This document shows, in pieces, positions 35,474 to 46,224 of a DNA stretch of 64,000 nucleotides. The stretch's first letter is position 1; each line of letters starts with the position of its first letter. Under the pieces are notes generated by a model. It worked only from the letters and a program-made list of their open reading frames with translations. It did not search any database and was not told the origin of the DNA. The position numbers were made by a program, and so were the translations under genes. The DNA lies in NCBI RefSeq assembly GCF_963662255.1, contig NC_085072.1, positions 2,484,001 through 2,548,000 on the forward strand, read 5' to 3'. This DNA is from Cinclus cinclus (Eukaryota > Chordata > Aves > Passeriformes > Cinclidae).

Positions 35474-38400
35474 TTGCAAGTCACACACATAGAAAAGACT
35501 CTCAGCTGAGACTGACCAAACTTCAGCACTCAAATCTGCCAAAAAAACTGCAAGTATTGGGCAAAGCCTCTCCATCTTTCCCTGTTCTGGCCTCTGGGTG
35601 TGTAAACATTTTGTCACTGGTGGCTCTTTGGAGGATTTTTCACTGAAAGTTGCTGGCTCAGAGCGGATTTTTCAGCCCAGCAGGATCATGTGGTCACTGC
35701 TACGAATGTCAGAAGTGGGAAAACCACTGCAGAATTGCAAGTGTGGCAGCAGGGAGGGCACTGGGATGTCTGCTCAGGGCAGTGCCAGCTGTCAGAGGTG
35801 ACGATGGGTGGGTGACACTCAGCCCAGAGCGAAGGTTTGTATCAACCACGGTTTTATTTCATGGTTTTATTTCGTGTGCTTGGATCTTGCAGCACTGGGA
35901 CGTCTTCAAATACGTGACTGAGGTGTTTATTTTGGTTCCTGCTTTGCTGGGCCTGAAGGGGAACCTGGAGATGACCCTGGCATCCCGGCTGTCCACAGCT
36001 GTGAGTGTGCAGGGGGCTGGGAGGGACTGGGACACCTGCTTTGGGAGGGGCTGTGCGCAGGTAAAATTGCCTGCAGCAGGTAAAATTCCCTGTGGGGATG
36101 GCAACAGGCACCAGAGCCTGGGGTTCAGCCTGCTGGGAAGGTGTTTCCACCCTGCTGGGCTGATGGGATTTGAAGGATTAATGATCCTGAAGCTTTGCTG
36201 ACAGTTCACTTCCTCGCTCTGGCTGCTGGGGCCTGGGGGCACAGGCTGGGAGCTGGCTGGGGTCCAGCTTTTCCACAAGGAGCTGGGCACAGGAATGTCA
36301 CCAGAGCAGGCTGGCAGGAGCCAGGGGGAGGAGGGAGCAGAGGGGAGCTGGCAGGGGGACTCCAAGGGATGGAGATCACAGCTGGGCATTTCTCCTGCTG
36401 GAATCCACTCTGGTCCTTGGGAGCAGGGAGCTCCCTGTCCCCTGAGCATCCCCGAGGGCTGGGGGAGGCTCTGGCAGCTCCTCAGAGCTCTGTGTGAGCC
36501 CATGAATTGCTCTGTGTGCTCCCCTGGAGCTGAGCAGGGTGGAGAAGGACCCATACCCTGTCCTGGCAGGGACAAGGACAGGGACAAGGACACTCCCTCC
36601 TCCTGTAAAGCGTCTCCAGCCTGATGTCCCTGTGTCCCCGTGGTGAGAGCTTGGGATCTTCCCCCTGCAAGGTGTTCTCTGCCTGCTGCCAAGATTTTAA
36701 CTCCTCTGGGATGGGAATTCCTCAGGGGACGCCTTGCAGGGGGGTCCTGGTCCTGGCAGTGCTGATGTTCCTCAGCCCAAGGAGCTGCTTGGGAAGCCCA
36801 CACTGAGGTGGAGGGATGGAGAATAAAATTCTGCTTGGCTCGTTGCCTTGCTCTCAGCCCTGCCCTTGCTGCAGGGGTTGGTTTCTCTCTGGATCTGCTC
36901 TGCCAGGTCCTTTCCTCCCCATCCTCTGGAGGTTGGTGCTGTGGCTCTGCAGCTCAGGCTGCTCTGCCCAGCTCTGGGAGGACAGAGCTGCTGGGCCCAG
37001 CCTGCAGGGACAGAGGCTGAGCTTTGTTCACCTCTTCGCTCTGGGAAACAAATCCCTTTGTTTGACTCCCTCAGACAAAGGGATCAGGACAGGATCTTTG
37101 CTGTCCCAGCCATAGGGGCCTTCTCCCTCCTGGCCCTGGCCACCTTCTGGGCTGCTCAGGGAGAGTGCTTGGGACGTGGGCAGGGCTGGCACTTGTGTGT
37201 CCCTTCCTGGGGCTGGCAGGGGCAGCTTTGGCAGAGGAACAAGACTCTGGAAAGTCAGGAATGCAGAACTTTGCCCTGCTGGCTGCAGGAGGGTCACGGG
37301 GACACCACAGCACAGGGAGCACCCCCAGATCCTGTCCTGGTGCTTCCTCCTGTCCCCAGGCTGACCCCAGCCAGGATTTGGCCTCTGCCTGCCCTCTTGT
37401 GCTTCCTTAAAATCATGGAATCACAGGAATCCTGCAGAGCACCTCCAGGATCATCCAAGGAGCTCCCTGTGCCTGTGCTGGTGGGACAGGGGGATCTCTG
37501 CTCCCGGGTTTGTGTAGGGAGCTCCCCCTGCCCAGAGCTCCCGGGGTGGATCCCGAGCTCTCTCCACAGGGAAGCAGCCTGGAGTGGTTTATCAGACTTT
37601 GGGTTTCTAATTAGTGCTGCTGTAAGGCACCTCAGAAATTCCTTTCACAGTTAAGAGGCAGAACTCCCCCATTAGTTAAAGGATTAAGTGCCTACAGGTT
37701 ATGTTAATCCCAGCCTAATTGCCATGTGGCTGGAATTTTAAGGTCAGGCTCAGATTCCTGTGCTGGATGTGCTGCTCCAGTCAACTTCTTGTTGGTTTTT
37801 CCCCATTCCTTCCTCCTCTTTGTCCAGAATGATTTGCCCCAGGGATGGGGACATCTCAGTAAAATGAGCTGGCAGCTCTCAAGCACATCCAACAAGGAAA
37901 GCAGGGGGATTAATTCATCAGTGATTTCTGGTTTTCTTGTTTTCCACCTTAGAGGAGGAAAGCTGCTGCTGTGCACAAGTTTGGTGCTGTCAGGCAGCAC
38001 TTCCAACTTGCATTTCCCACTCCAGTGTTTGAGCCTCTCCCTTGTTTCCTGAGCTCAACAGCTCCTAATAATGCAAATTGGATATAAACTTATCAGGGAG
38101 GATAAGAGGAGCAGAGCTCATGCCCTGCAGTGATTCCTCTGGGTTATTTTGGACCGTCCACCAGGAATTAAAGCAATTTCCATCTCCTGGTGGTCCTGCT
38201 CAGCACCTCGAGGTGAGCCCTGTGCCACTGCTGCCCGCTCCTCTGCGTGTCCCCACGTGGCACCAGCCTTGTTTGCTCAGCTTTTTCCAGGACAGGAGGG
38301 TTTGCTACCAGCTCTGCCCCACGTGCAGGGCACAGGGCTGACCTGAGGCTCTGCACCCCTGGTCTGAGGGGCAGCTTGACCCAGCTGGGCCCCCCAGGCA

Positions 38401-41400
38401 TGGCTGGGTCAGCAGTGCAGTGAGTTCCAAGAGAAATGCAATGTGGTGCTGCAGGGGCACAGAGAGGTCTTGCTGCTTTTCCAACATTCCCATCAGATTT
38501 TTTGGTTGATGTTTATTCCCTTCCACGCTCTCTTTTCTGCTGAATCCTTCTCCTGTAAGAGCTGTGGGTTTGAGGTCCTGTCCTGCAGGAATTTGGCTGT
38601 TAGCAGGTGTGAAGTGCTGTCAGGCTTTAATGGTGTCTCATTTGTTCTTCCAGGCTAATATTGGCCAAATGGATACACCCAAAGAGCTCTGGAAGATGAT
38701 CACAGGCAACATGGCTCTGATACAGGTGAGGAGGGGGAATATTTGCAGCTGGGGCAAATAAAAAGTGTGGGAGGTTTAAGTGCCCAGGTTTTGCTGTTTG
38801 CTGTCAGTATTCCCTGTGTGATTCTGTGTTCTGAGGCAAGTGGCACCTTTGTGGCCCTGCAGGCTGGACTGAGTGTTTCCATGCTGGATTCTGACTCCCC
38901 TGGGTGGGGTTTCCCTCTTAGAATCACAGACTAAGATCATGGAATGCTTTGGGTTGGAAGGGACCTTCAAGCTCATCCATTTCCCAAGGGCAGGGACACC
39001 TTCCACTATCCCAGGCTGCTCCAACCTGGCCACGGGCACTTCCAGGGATGAGGCAGCCACGGATTCTCTGGGAAACCTCTCCTCACACCCCGGGACTGTT
39101 TTTGGTGTCTTGGTGAGCCTCTGCTTTCCATTTGCAGGTCCAGGCCACCGTGGTTGGCTTCCTGGCCTCGATTGCAGCCGTGGTGTTCGGGTGGATCCCG
39201 GATGGGCACTTCAGCATGGACCACGCTGTGCTGCTGTGTGCCAGCAGTGTGGCCACTGCCTTCATTGCTTCCCTCGTCCTGGGTGAGAGCCACCCCCTCT
39301 GTGCACCTCTTCCTGAAATATTAACCTCCCCTTGGCCTTACCCTGGGGTTTTCTCCTCTTTCTGGCTGCAGGCATGATTATGATTGGGGTCATCATCGGC
39401 TCCAGGAAGATGGGGATCAATCCTGACAACGTGGCCACGCCGATTGCTGCCAGCCTGGGGGACCTCATCACCCTGGCTCTGCTGTCAGGGATCAGCTGGG
39501 GCTTGTACAAGGAGCTGGGTGAGGAGCAACAAAAGGCCTTTGTCTCTGCCTGGTCCTTGCTGTGTCTCCCTCTCATTTCACCCTCTGTTCTTGGAGTGTG
39601 TGGGATTCCTGCTCTGGAGCTCCCTCAGTTGGGCTCAGTTCAGGTTAGGGGAGGGAATGAACCTCCTCCCTGCCTTGTACAGCTCCCGCTCTCCAGGTAA
39701 AGGGCTCAGGGAGAGGTTGGTCCCTTCCAGGTGCTTGGCTGGGGCTGAAGCAATGAGAGAAGGCAAATTTGGTTTCCATCTGCTGAGCTGTCAGCTCCAG
39801 CAGGGGATCCTCAGGGCAGGCCTGGAGACTCCAAAATTTCCTGCTTCTTCCTCTTCCTCCTTCCTTCTTTCCCTGGGACATGGGGCTGGGACTCAGCCAA
39901 GTTCACCCAGGAGTGAAGGAAGCAGCACTGGGAGATCCTGCCCAGGCGTGGGAAGTGGGAATGAGCAGCTGGAATTGAAGATCTCGCTCAGATCTGTTGG
40001 AAAACAGATCCCAGTGTTTTCCTGTCACCCCCTGTGAGAAGGAACCACCACATCCTGCACAGCCCAGGCTGACCTGGCCCAGCCTTTCCCTGCCTTTCCT
40101 GGTGCTCCTGAGGGACGTGGCTTTGATTTCTCTTCTTCTTCCCTTTCCAGAGAGCAAAGCCTACGTGAACCCCTTGGTGTGCGCCTTCTTCATCTCCCTG
40201 CTGCCCATCTGGATCGTGGTGGCCAAGAGGAGCTCAGCCACACGAGAGGTGCTGTACTCGGGCTGGGAGCCCGTCATCATCGCCATGGCCATCAGCAGGT
40301 GGGACTGTCCCTGTCCCCAGGCCCTCCCTGGGCTTATTCCAGCCCTGACCTCCCCCTATCTCCCCCTGCAGTGTTGGGGGGCTGATTTTGGACAGGACGG
40401 TGTCGGATCCCAACTTTGCTGGCATGGCAGTTTTCACACCCGTCATCAATGGTGAGTCCTGCCCTGCAGCTCCTGGTAATCTGGGATGGGCTGGGGTTTT
40501 GGGGCAGTAATTCTCTTTTGGGGTGCCAAAAGTTATTCCTCTTTTGGAAAGGTGAGTTATTCCTCCTTTGGAAAAGCTAGTTAGTTGTTCCTTTCCTTTA
40601 GAAAAGTTAATTATTCCTTTAGAAAACCAGGGGCACACAGGTTTGGCTGTGCCACTTTTACAGGTAAAAGACCTGGAAGGCTATTCCCTAAAAAAAACCC
40701 ACATTTCCAGGGACTTCTTTATTTCCTTATTCCTCCTGTCCTATTTGCACCTGGCAACACAAAGATTTGTATCTGTACCTTGGAGTCAGGAAATCTAATT
40801 GGTTCTGGTGTAAAGTTTTCACCTCCTTTCTGCCTGATGGACCAGGAGAAGTAATTTTTAATTTTTTTTTTTTTTTTTTTTACAATAGGTGGAGTTAATT
40901 CTGAGCCAGTGCATCTTGCGCTGCTGGTTTTCACAGTTTCATGTGAAAAAGAATCGTTTTGAACTTCCTGTGTCTGTTTTGGTGCCTGACTCATCATTTT
41001 TTGTTTCACGTATTTCTTCCACCCCGAGCTGCAGTAGCAGAACTGCTTCAGCTTTGCCCCAGCTCCTCACATCCTACAAAAATAAAGCTGTCCCATTTAA
41101 TCCCAGCACCTGGCACTTCCACATCTGCTGGCAGCTGAGAGCAGCTCCTGGAAGTGTCCGGGACGTGCCCTGAGTGCTGTTTGTGCCCTGCAGGTGTGGG
41201 TGGCAACCTGGTGGCAGTGCAGGCCAGCCGCATCTCCACCTACCTGCACATGAGTGGGGAGCCTGGAGACAGCCCCGGCACAGCCCCTCGGAAGTGCCCC
41301 AGCCCCTGCAGCACCTTCTTCAGCTCAGGTACAGCCCTGGGGTGCAGGGTTTGTGCCAGCTGAGCTCCTGGGCAGCGCTGTCACAGCAAAGGGGGACCCA

Positions 41401-43286
41401 GCCCTGCTCAGGGCAGCTCTGGGATCGATGGTCAGGTTTAGGGCAGGGGAACGTGGGTGTGGAATGTCCTGAGCTGGAAGGGACCCACAGGATCATCCTG
41501 GTGCTGCCCACACCCCCCCCCCCCCCCCCTCAAAATCCCTGCCAGCCCTCAGCCTTGGGATGTGGAATCACAGAATGGTTTTGGGTGGGAAGGGACCTTA
41601 AATCTCATCCAGGACACCTCCCACTATCCCAGGCTGCTCCCGAGCCCTGCCCAGCCTGGCCTTGGACACTTCCAGGGTTTAAGTCAGGCCTCATGTCCCC
41701 TTTGCAGACGTGAACTCCCGCTCTGCCCGCGTGCTCTTCCTCCTGGTGGTGCCCGGGCACTTGGTGTTCCTCTACACCATCAGCTCCATGCAGGGGGGAC
41801 ACACCACGCTCACCCTGATCTTCATCGTGTTCTACATGACAGCAGCACTGCTCCAGGTGAGCTGGGACCCCTCAGGGGGCTGGGCTGGCTCGGGGGACAT
41901 GGGTGTCACCTGCTTGGGTGCAGAGACCCTGTCCCTGCCTAAGGGATCCCAGGTGGGACTGAGCCACTCCTTCCTGGACACACTGTTCCTCCATCCTGCC
42001 ATTCCTGGGGAGTTTAGAATCTGCCTTTGGTCTCTTTTAAGTCCTTTTGATAGCCAAAGTGTTTCCCTCCTCATCTGTCCCGGGGGTTGATTTGGCAATT
42101 GGAAAAAGGCTGTTGATGGGTGGAAAGAGGATGTGGAGTTTGCAGGGAATGTTTGCCCTTTTCCCTGGCATTTCCTGGAGCTGTGGGAGCCCACAGGGAT
42201 GACTCTTGTCAGGGACACAGAAAATCAAAGGCTTGAGAGGATCCACTGCAGATTTTGTCTGTCTTTAAATTCCAACATGAGCCTCTCACTGCATTGGAGC
42301 TGATGGAGGAGAAAATCCCACTTTGGCAGTGCCAGCTGCTGGGCTGAGAACTGATTTCTCTAGAAGTGATTCCTCTGGGAGAAGTGATTCCTTTAGGAGA
42401 GTCAGTCCTTTAAATTCCTCTAAAAAACCAAAAGTTGCTCTTTTATTTCTGGCAGCCAGGTGTTGCTGGCCCTGCCTGAGCAGTCCCCTCTCTGCCTCAC
42501 GTCTCCTCAAGCTTGTTTTGGTTAGAGCTGAAAATTCAGGTGCCAAATTTGAGACTTTTTGTTGTTCAAGTGCCAGTTTAAGCCCAAACTGGGTGGTGAG
42601 AGGAAGCTGAAGGAGGACAGGCAGAGGCTGTGAAGGACAGAGAGGATTTGGGATGCTCAGGGAGCCACTGAAGCTCTCCAGCTCCTCTTTGAGCTGCACT
42701 GGTTGCTTTGGAGATGTAGAGGCAGAGAGCAACACTGGGGAAGGCAGTTCCAGCTCGTTTTTTTTGGGATGGGGCTGTGCTTCCCTGAGCCAGGGAGCAC
42801 TGATCTGGGCTTGCAGGGCTCAGGAGCTGTGACTGACAATTCCAGCTCATTTTTTTTGGGATGGGGCTGTGCCTCCCTGAGCAGAGTGATCTGGGCTTGC
42901 AGGGCTCAGGAGCTGTGACTGACAATTCCAGCTCATTTTTTTGGGGATGGGGCTGTGCCTCCCTGAGCAGAGTGATCTGGGCTTGCAGGGCTCAGGAGCT
43001 GTGACTGACAATTCCAGCTCATTTTTTTGGGGATGGGGCTGTGCCTCCCTGAGCAGAGTGATCTGGGCTTGCAGGGCTCAGGAGTTGTGGCTCTTCCCAG
43101 GTGCTGATCCTGCTCTACATCGCTGACTGGATGGTGCACTGGATGTGGGGCAGGCACCTGGATCCTGACAACTTCTCCATCCCCTACCTGACAGCCCTGG
43201 GGGACCTCATTGGGACAGGGCTCCTGGCCCTCAGCTTCCACGTGCTCTGGCTCATCGGTGACCGGGACTCTGATGTTGGGGATTAA
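31474..43286 (+). CDS. SLC41A1: SLC41A1 magnesium transporter
   Basis: Ten coding exons: 31474-31830, 35893-36000, 38654-38725, 39138-39282, 39372-39518, 40151-40298, 40372-40451, 41194-41328, 41708-41856, 43101-43286; 508 residues (human 513), uninterrupted. The ATG context (agcATGG) is strong. A soluble acidic N-terminus of about 95 residues contains [20 protein letters not shown], and a multi-span membrane domain follows. Two copies of the MgtE-type motif are visible: [20 protein letters not shown] (residues 135-154) and [20 protein letters not shown] (349-368). They mark the two homologous halves of the SLC41 fold. The family moves Mg2+ across the plasma membrane; SLC41A1 has been described as a Na+/Mg2+ exchanger. 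Identity over SLC41A2/A3 rests on the N-terminus, the end [11 protein letters not shown] and the RAB29 neighbour. Intron 9 ends in an 86-bp tandem array. Confidence 0.96.
34335..34745 (-). mobile_element. Two adjacent CR1 fragments in SLC41A1 intron 1
   Basis: An older, more diverged antisense piece spans about 34335-34500 ('gctggaaaatccttgcagg', 'gctccagggatggggactcc'). A clearer 3'-end copy spans 34570-34745 ('gtttgggttggagggacctt', 'tccatggcagggacactttt', 'caacctggccttggacattc'). They look like two insertions or two subfamilies. Confidence 0.8.
35438..35468. repeat. (TA)n microsatellite
   Basis: About 31 bp of alternating TA followed by an AT-rich flank, in SLC41A1 intron 1, about 420 bp before exon 2. 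Confidence 0.95.
37408..37466 (-). mobile_element. Short CR1 3'-tail remnant in SLC41A1 intron 2
   Basis: 'aaaatcatggaatcacagga' followed by 'ctccaggatcatccaagg' resembles the antisense CR1 terminus. It is short and diverged. The rest of the 2.65-kb intron 2 (36001-38653) shows nothing I can name. Confidence 0.55.
38920..39092 (-). mobile_element. CR1 LINE 3'-end fragment in SLC41A1 intron 3
   Basis: Antisense CR1: 'gaatcacagactaagatcat', 'gggttggaagggaccttcaa', 'gcagggacaccttccactat', 'aggctgctccaacctggcca', and it ends after 'attctctgggaaacctct'. It stops only about 45 bp before exon 4. Confidence 0.9.
41459..41685 (-). mobile_element. CR1 fragments flanking a C17 run in SLC41A1 intron 8
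   Basis: Two antisense CR1 tails: about 41459-41511 ('gagctggaagggacccacag') and 41567-41685 ('gggtgggaagggaccttaaa', 'cctggccttggacacttcca'). Between them lies a run of 17 C (41513-41529). The second ends about 20 bp before the exon 9 acceptor. Confidence 0.82.
42745..43086 (+). repeat. 86-bp tandem array (4 copies) ending at SLC41A1 exon 10 acceptor
   Basis: Copies begin at about 42745, 42837, 42923 and 43009, each starting caattccagctc or similar, then a T-run, 'gggatggggctgtgcc' and 'tgatctgggcttgcagggct'. The first copy is longer. The last three are almost identical with an 86-bp period. The final copy runs to within about 15 bp of exon 10 (43101). Each copy contains a 'gcttgcag|ggct' acceptor-like sequence. 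Confidence 0.93.
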
Positions 43287-45480
43287 ATCCCTCTGCTCCT
43301 CCCTTCCCACAGCTCTCCCTCTTCCATTTGTTGTTTCTTTGCTTCCCCCTCCTCCCACCCCCTTGAGACTTCATCTTTGATACTGGATTCTCATTATTTT
43401 CAATGGGAATTTTACATGGTTTCTACTTCAAGCTGAGTTTGTACAGAAAATCGATCTAGTTTTAGGGAGGACAAACAAACAAAAGTGTAATGAGACAATC
43501 ACTAAGTGCAATTTTCATAGCAGTTTTGTCTGAACCAAGGTTCCAGTGAAGTTCCTGCTCTGTCAGGTCATGCAGGGAGCCCCCCCTGCTCACTCTCTGG
43601 AGGTGAAGGGCTGCTGTTTTTTCACTTCATAAGCGTTTTAAACCCTGCAGGTCGAGCTCAGGTTTGTTTGGCTGAGCTGGCACCTTCTAGCCAAGTACAA
43701 CCTCATGGCTGAGGGCATGGGGCACCCCTGCCTTGGCTCTCTGGAGCTCCAGCCCGGGCCCACATCCACAACTGGGGAGTGTCTGTGAGGAGGATGATGA
43801 GGAAGGCTCCTGTGTTCACCCCAGGAGTGCGAGTGAGTTCATGTTGAGATCCCCAGCCCCTGGCTGGGCTCTGCTGGCTCCTTCAGGCTCCCTTGTGCCA
43901 CCCACCCCAGACTGCAGAGGCTGTGCTGCCTTGGTGAGCCGAGCTCAGCTGCTCTGAGCTTTACCCAGAGGGGCTGGGAGCTCTCCCCACTCATCATCCC
44001 CTGCCTCAGAAATCCTCTGCAGGATCTGCTGGAGCCCTCCTGGATGCTGCCTCCTTGTGCTGCTCCATTTTCCTGGCTCTCCTCAGTGCAGCTGACTTTC
44101 TCAGAGGGGTGGACAGACAAAAACAGCTCCTGGTTTTTGTGTCCAGGTTTCCTTTTGGCTGCTGAGTGCTGCTGATGGGCCCCTTGCAGGCAGGAAGAAG
44201 CCCCCCAGCACCTCCCCCAGCTGAGCCTGAGGTGTTCTGAGCTGGGCAAGAGCATTTTCCTCCTGGTGTCTGTTAGGAAGGGACACCTATGGGATCCATG
44301 GCATTTCTCTCTCTGCGTAGGTGCCAGCTGGGAAACAGCTGGAAATGCAGGCACAGCTGGATTGGTGCAGCCCTGTGGAACAGGAACCCCCCTGCCCTTG
44401 TGTGAAATGTGGGACTGGGGTTCAGCCCAGCTGGGAGGCCCTGGGAGTGCAGGTTCCCTCCTCTGCTGCTTCCCCTCCTGCTTTTTGTGCTGCTCAGATC
44501 AGGGCTGGCTGGGATTCCTTCTCTTCCCCGTGCTGGGAAGGCAGCAAAAAACCAGAACTAGTGCACCCAGACGGGTAAATCAAGACCAAAGTTAGTCCAG
44601 GATCCTTGTCCCAGCCCAGGATCCAGAGATGAAGCTGCTGGAAAAAAGGGTCAGGATTAAGGAGTTCTGGAAACCCACGGGAGCAGGTGGAGCCAAACCT
44701 GGCTCCTGGCTGCTCCAGGCCCTCTCTGGAGTTGTGGAAACCCTTCCCTGCTGCTGGTGCTGTGCAGGAGGCAGAGGTGAGCTCCAGGCTGCTCCTCCTC
44801 AGCCCCTCAGAAGAGCAGTGCTGTAGTTCTGAGATGATTTCCCACCTTTTTTTTCCTTTGCTAATCCAACATCAGGCTCACTGCCCCTCCTCCCTCTGCT
44901 CCCTGTCCTGTGTGGGAGCAGCTCTGATCTCCTCCTCCACCCTGTGACATTTCACAAATCTCCTTTGGCCAAAGCTGGGCTCCAAGTAAAAAAACCCAAC
45001 CACAAAACAAACCCCGTCCCTGCTGTGCTGACCTTTCAGCCCAGGGACTTCTGGAATATTTTTTCAGGAATATTCTCAGCTGCTCACCTGATTTCTCTCC
45101 CTGATGTTGAGGAGTAAATGCAAGATTTCCTTCCATTAACACTTCAGCTTTTATGGATACACAGAGAAACTCTGCTGGCCTTTCTGGTGTCACATCACCA
45201 CTTGATTCCCCAGGAAAAGATTCCCTAGAGGAGGAATCTGCCTCTCCTGGTCGGGGGTGGTGGGGCTGGGGGGGTCTGTACATTAAATACGGTCAAAGGT
45301 GTGCTTGGGGAATGGTCAGGGAAGAATCTAACTTAAAACTGAGGAATATTGATGAAAAAAAAAAAATAACCTCTTCCCACTGGTTGCACTCCAATGCATG
45401 CCCACTCTACAGCTGCCTGCAGATGAAAATCCTGGTTTACTCTTTTATTAAAGGAAAAAGACTGTCTTAATTATTTATAG
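43287..45480 (+). other. SLC41A1: SLC41A1 3' untranslated region (end uncertain)
   Basis: Non-coding sequence after the TAA. No AATAAA was noticed in the first 2 kb; ATTAAA variants occur near 45283 and 45446. The human gene also has a long 3' UTR. No repeat family is recognised here. Confidence 0.4.
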
Positions 45481-46224
45481 TTCCTATAACTGACAGAGGT
45501 TGACCTAATGGATAAATTATATTTGGTTAAATAGATGACATTTATTTATGTGGACTGTAGTGTTTTTTTTTCCTTTGGGTTCAAGGTCCCTCTCAGGTTT
45601 TGAAGCTTATTTGAGCTCGGGCTGGAGCTCTTTTGATAGGAGAGTTACGAAAATCAAACAAATTGCTGGGCATGAAGCAAACTGGGATTACTGGGAGTGC
45701 CAGGTGACCTCGGCCGTGCCCTTGGCCAGGTCCTGGCAGCTCCTGGGGGCTGCCAGCAGGAATCCAGGTGTTTGTTCTGGCCCTCCCTGGGTTCACAATG
45801 CAGGTCCAGCTCCCCGAGCGTTGCTGCCACGTGGCCTCTGCCCATTTCTGCTGATTTCATGGGTTCTGCACCTTCAGGGGTGCAGAAGAACCCCTGGATT
45901 TGCAGGAATTGGTGTTTCCCTGCAGGGCTGTGCCTCAAGCTCACCCAGAGCAGGATCTTGGTGCAGAACCCCAAAACAAAGCATTGGGTTTGGGGAGCAG
46001 AGCCCCAGACCCTGCTGGCTTCACATTTTGGGGTGAATTTTTGGGTGCTGGGTCATGGGAGGGGGCTCCTGGGGCTGGGGAAGGAGCAGGAGCTGCAGAA
46101 AGGAACAAACACCTGGGCTTGAACAGGCTGGAGAAATGCCAGCAATAGCATTTCTTAAATTTCTTAAATTTTAAAATTCAATTTAAAAATTGATATCTCT
46201 TGGGTGCGGCGTTTGTGCATGTTG
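45481..46224. other. Spacer between SLC41A1 3' UTR and the RAB29 minisatellite
   Basis: About 740 bp, AT-rich at both edges and GC-richer in the middle. No gene, RNA or named repeat is recognised. Confidence 0.5.

Larger units (their letters stand above)
31831..35892 (+). other. SLC41A1: SLC41A1 intron 1 (with T34 run at 33570-33603)
   Basis: A 4.06-kb intron with no recognised gene. It holds a T-rich patch at 33470-33630 with 34 uninterrupted T at 33570-33603, two antisense CR1 pieces (34335-34745), a 15-bp direct repeat (caggtgacatttgca type) at about 35085-35115, and a TA microsatellite. Antisense Lys-rich frames across the T-run are artefacts. Confidence 0.8.
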
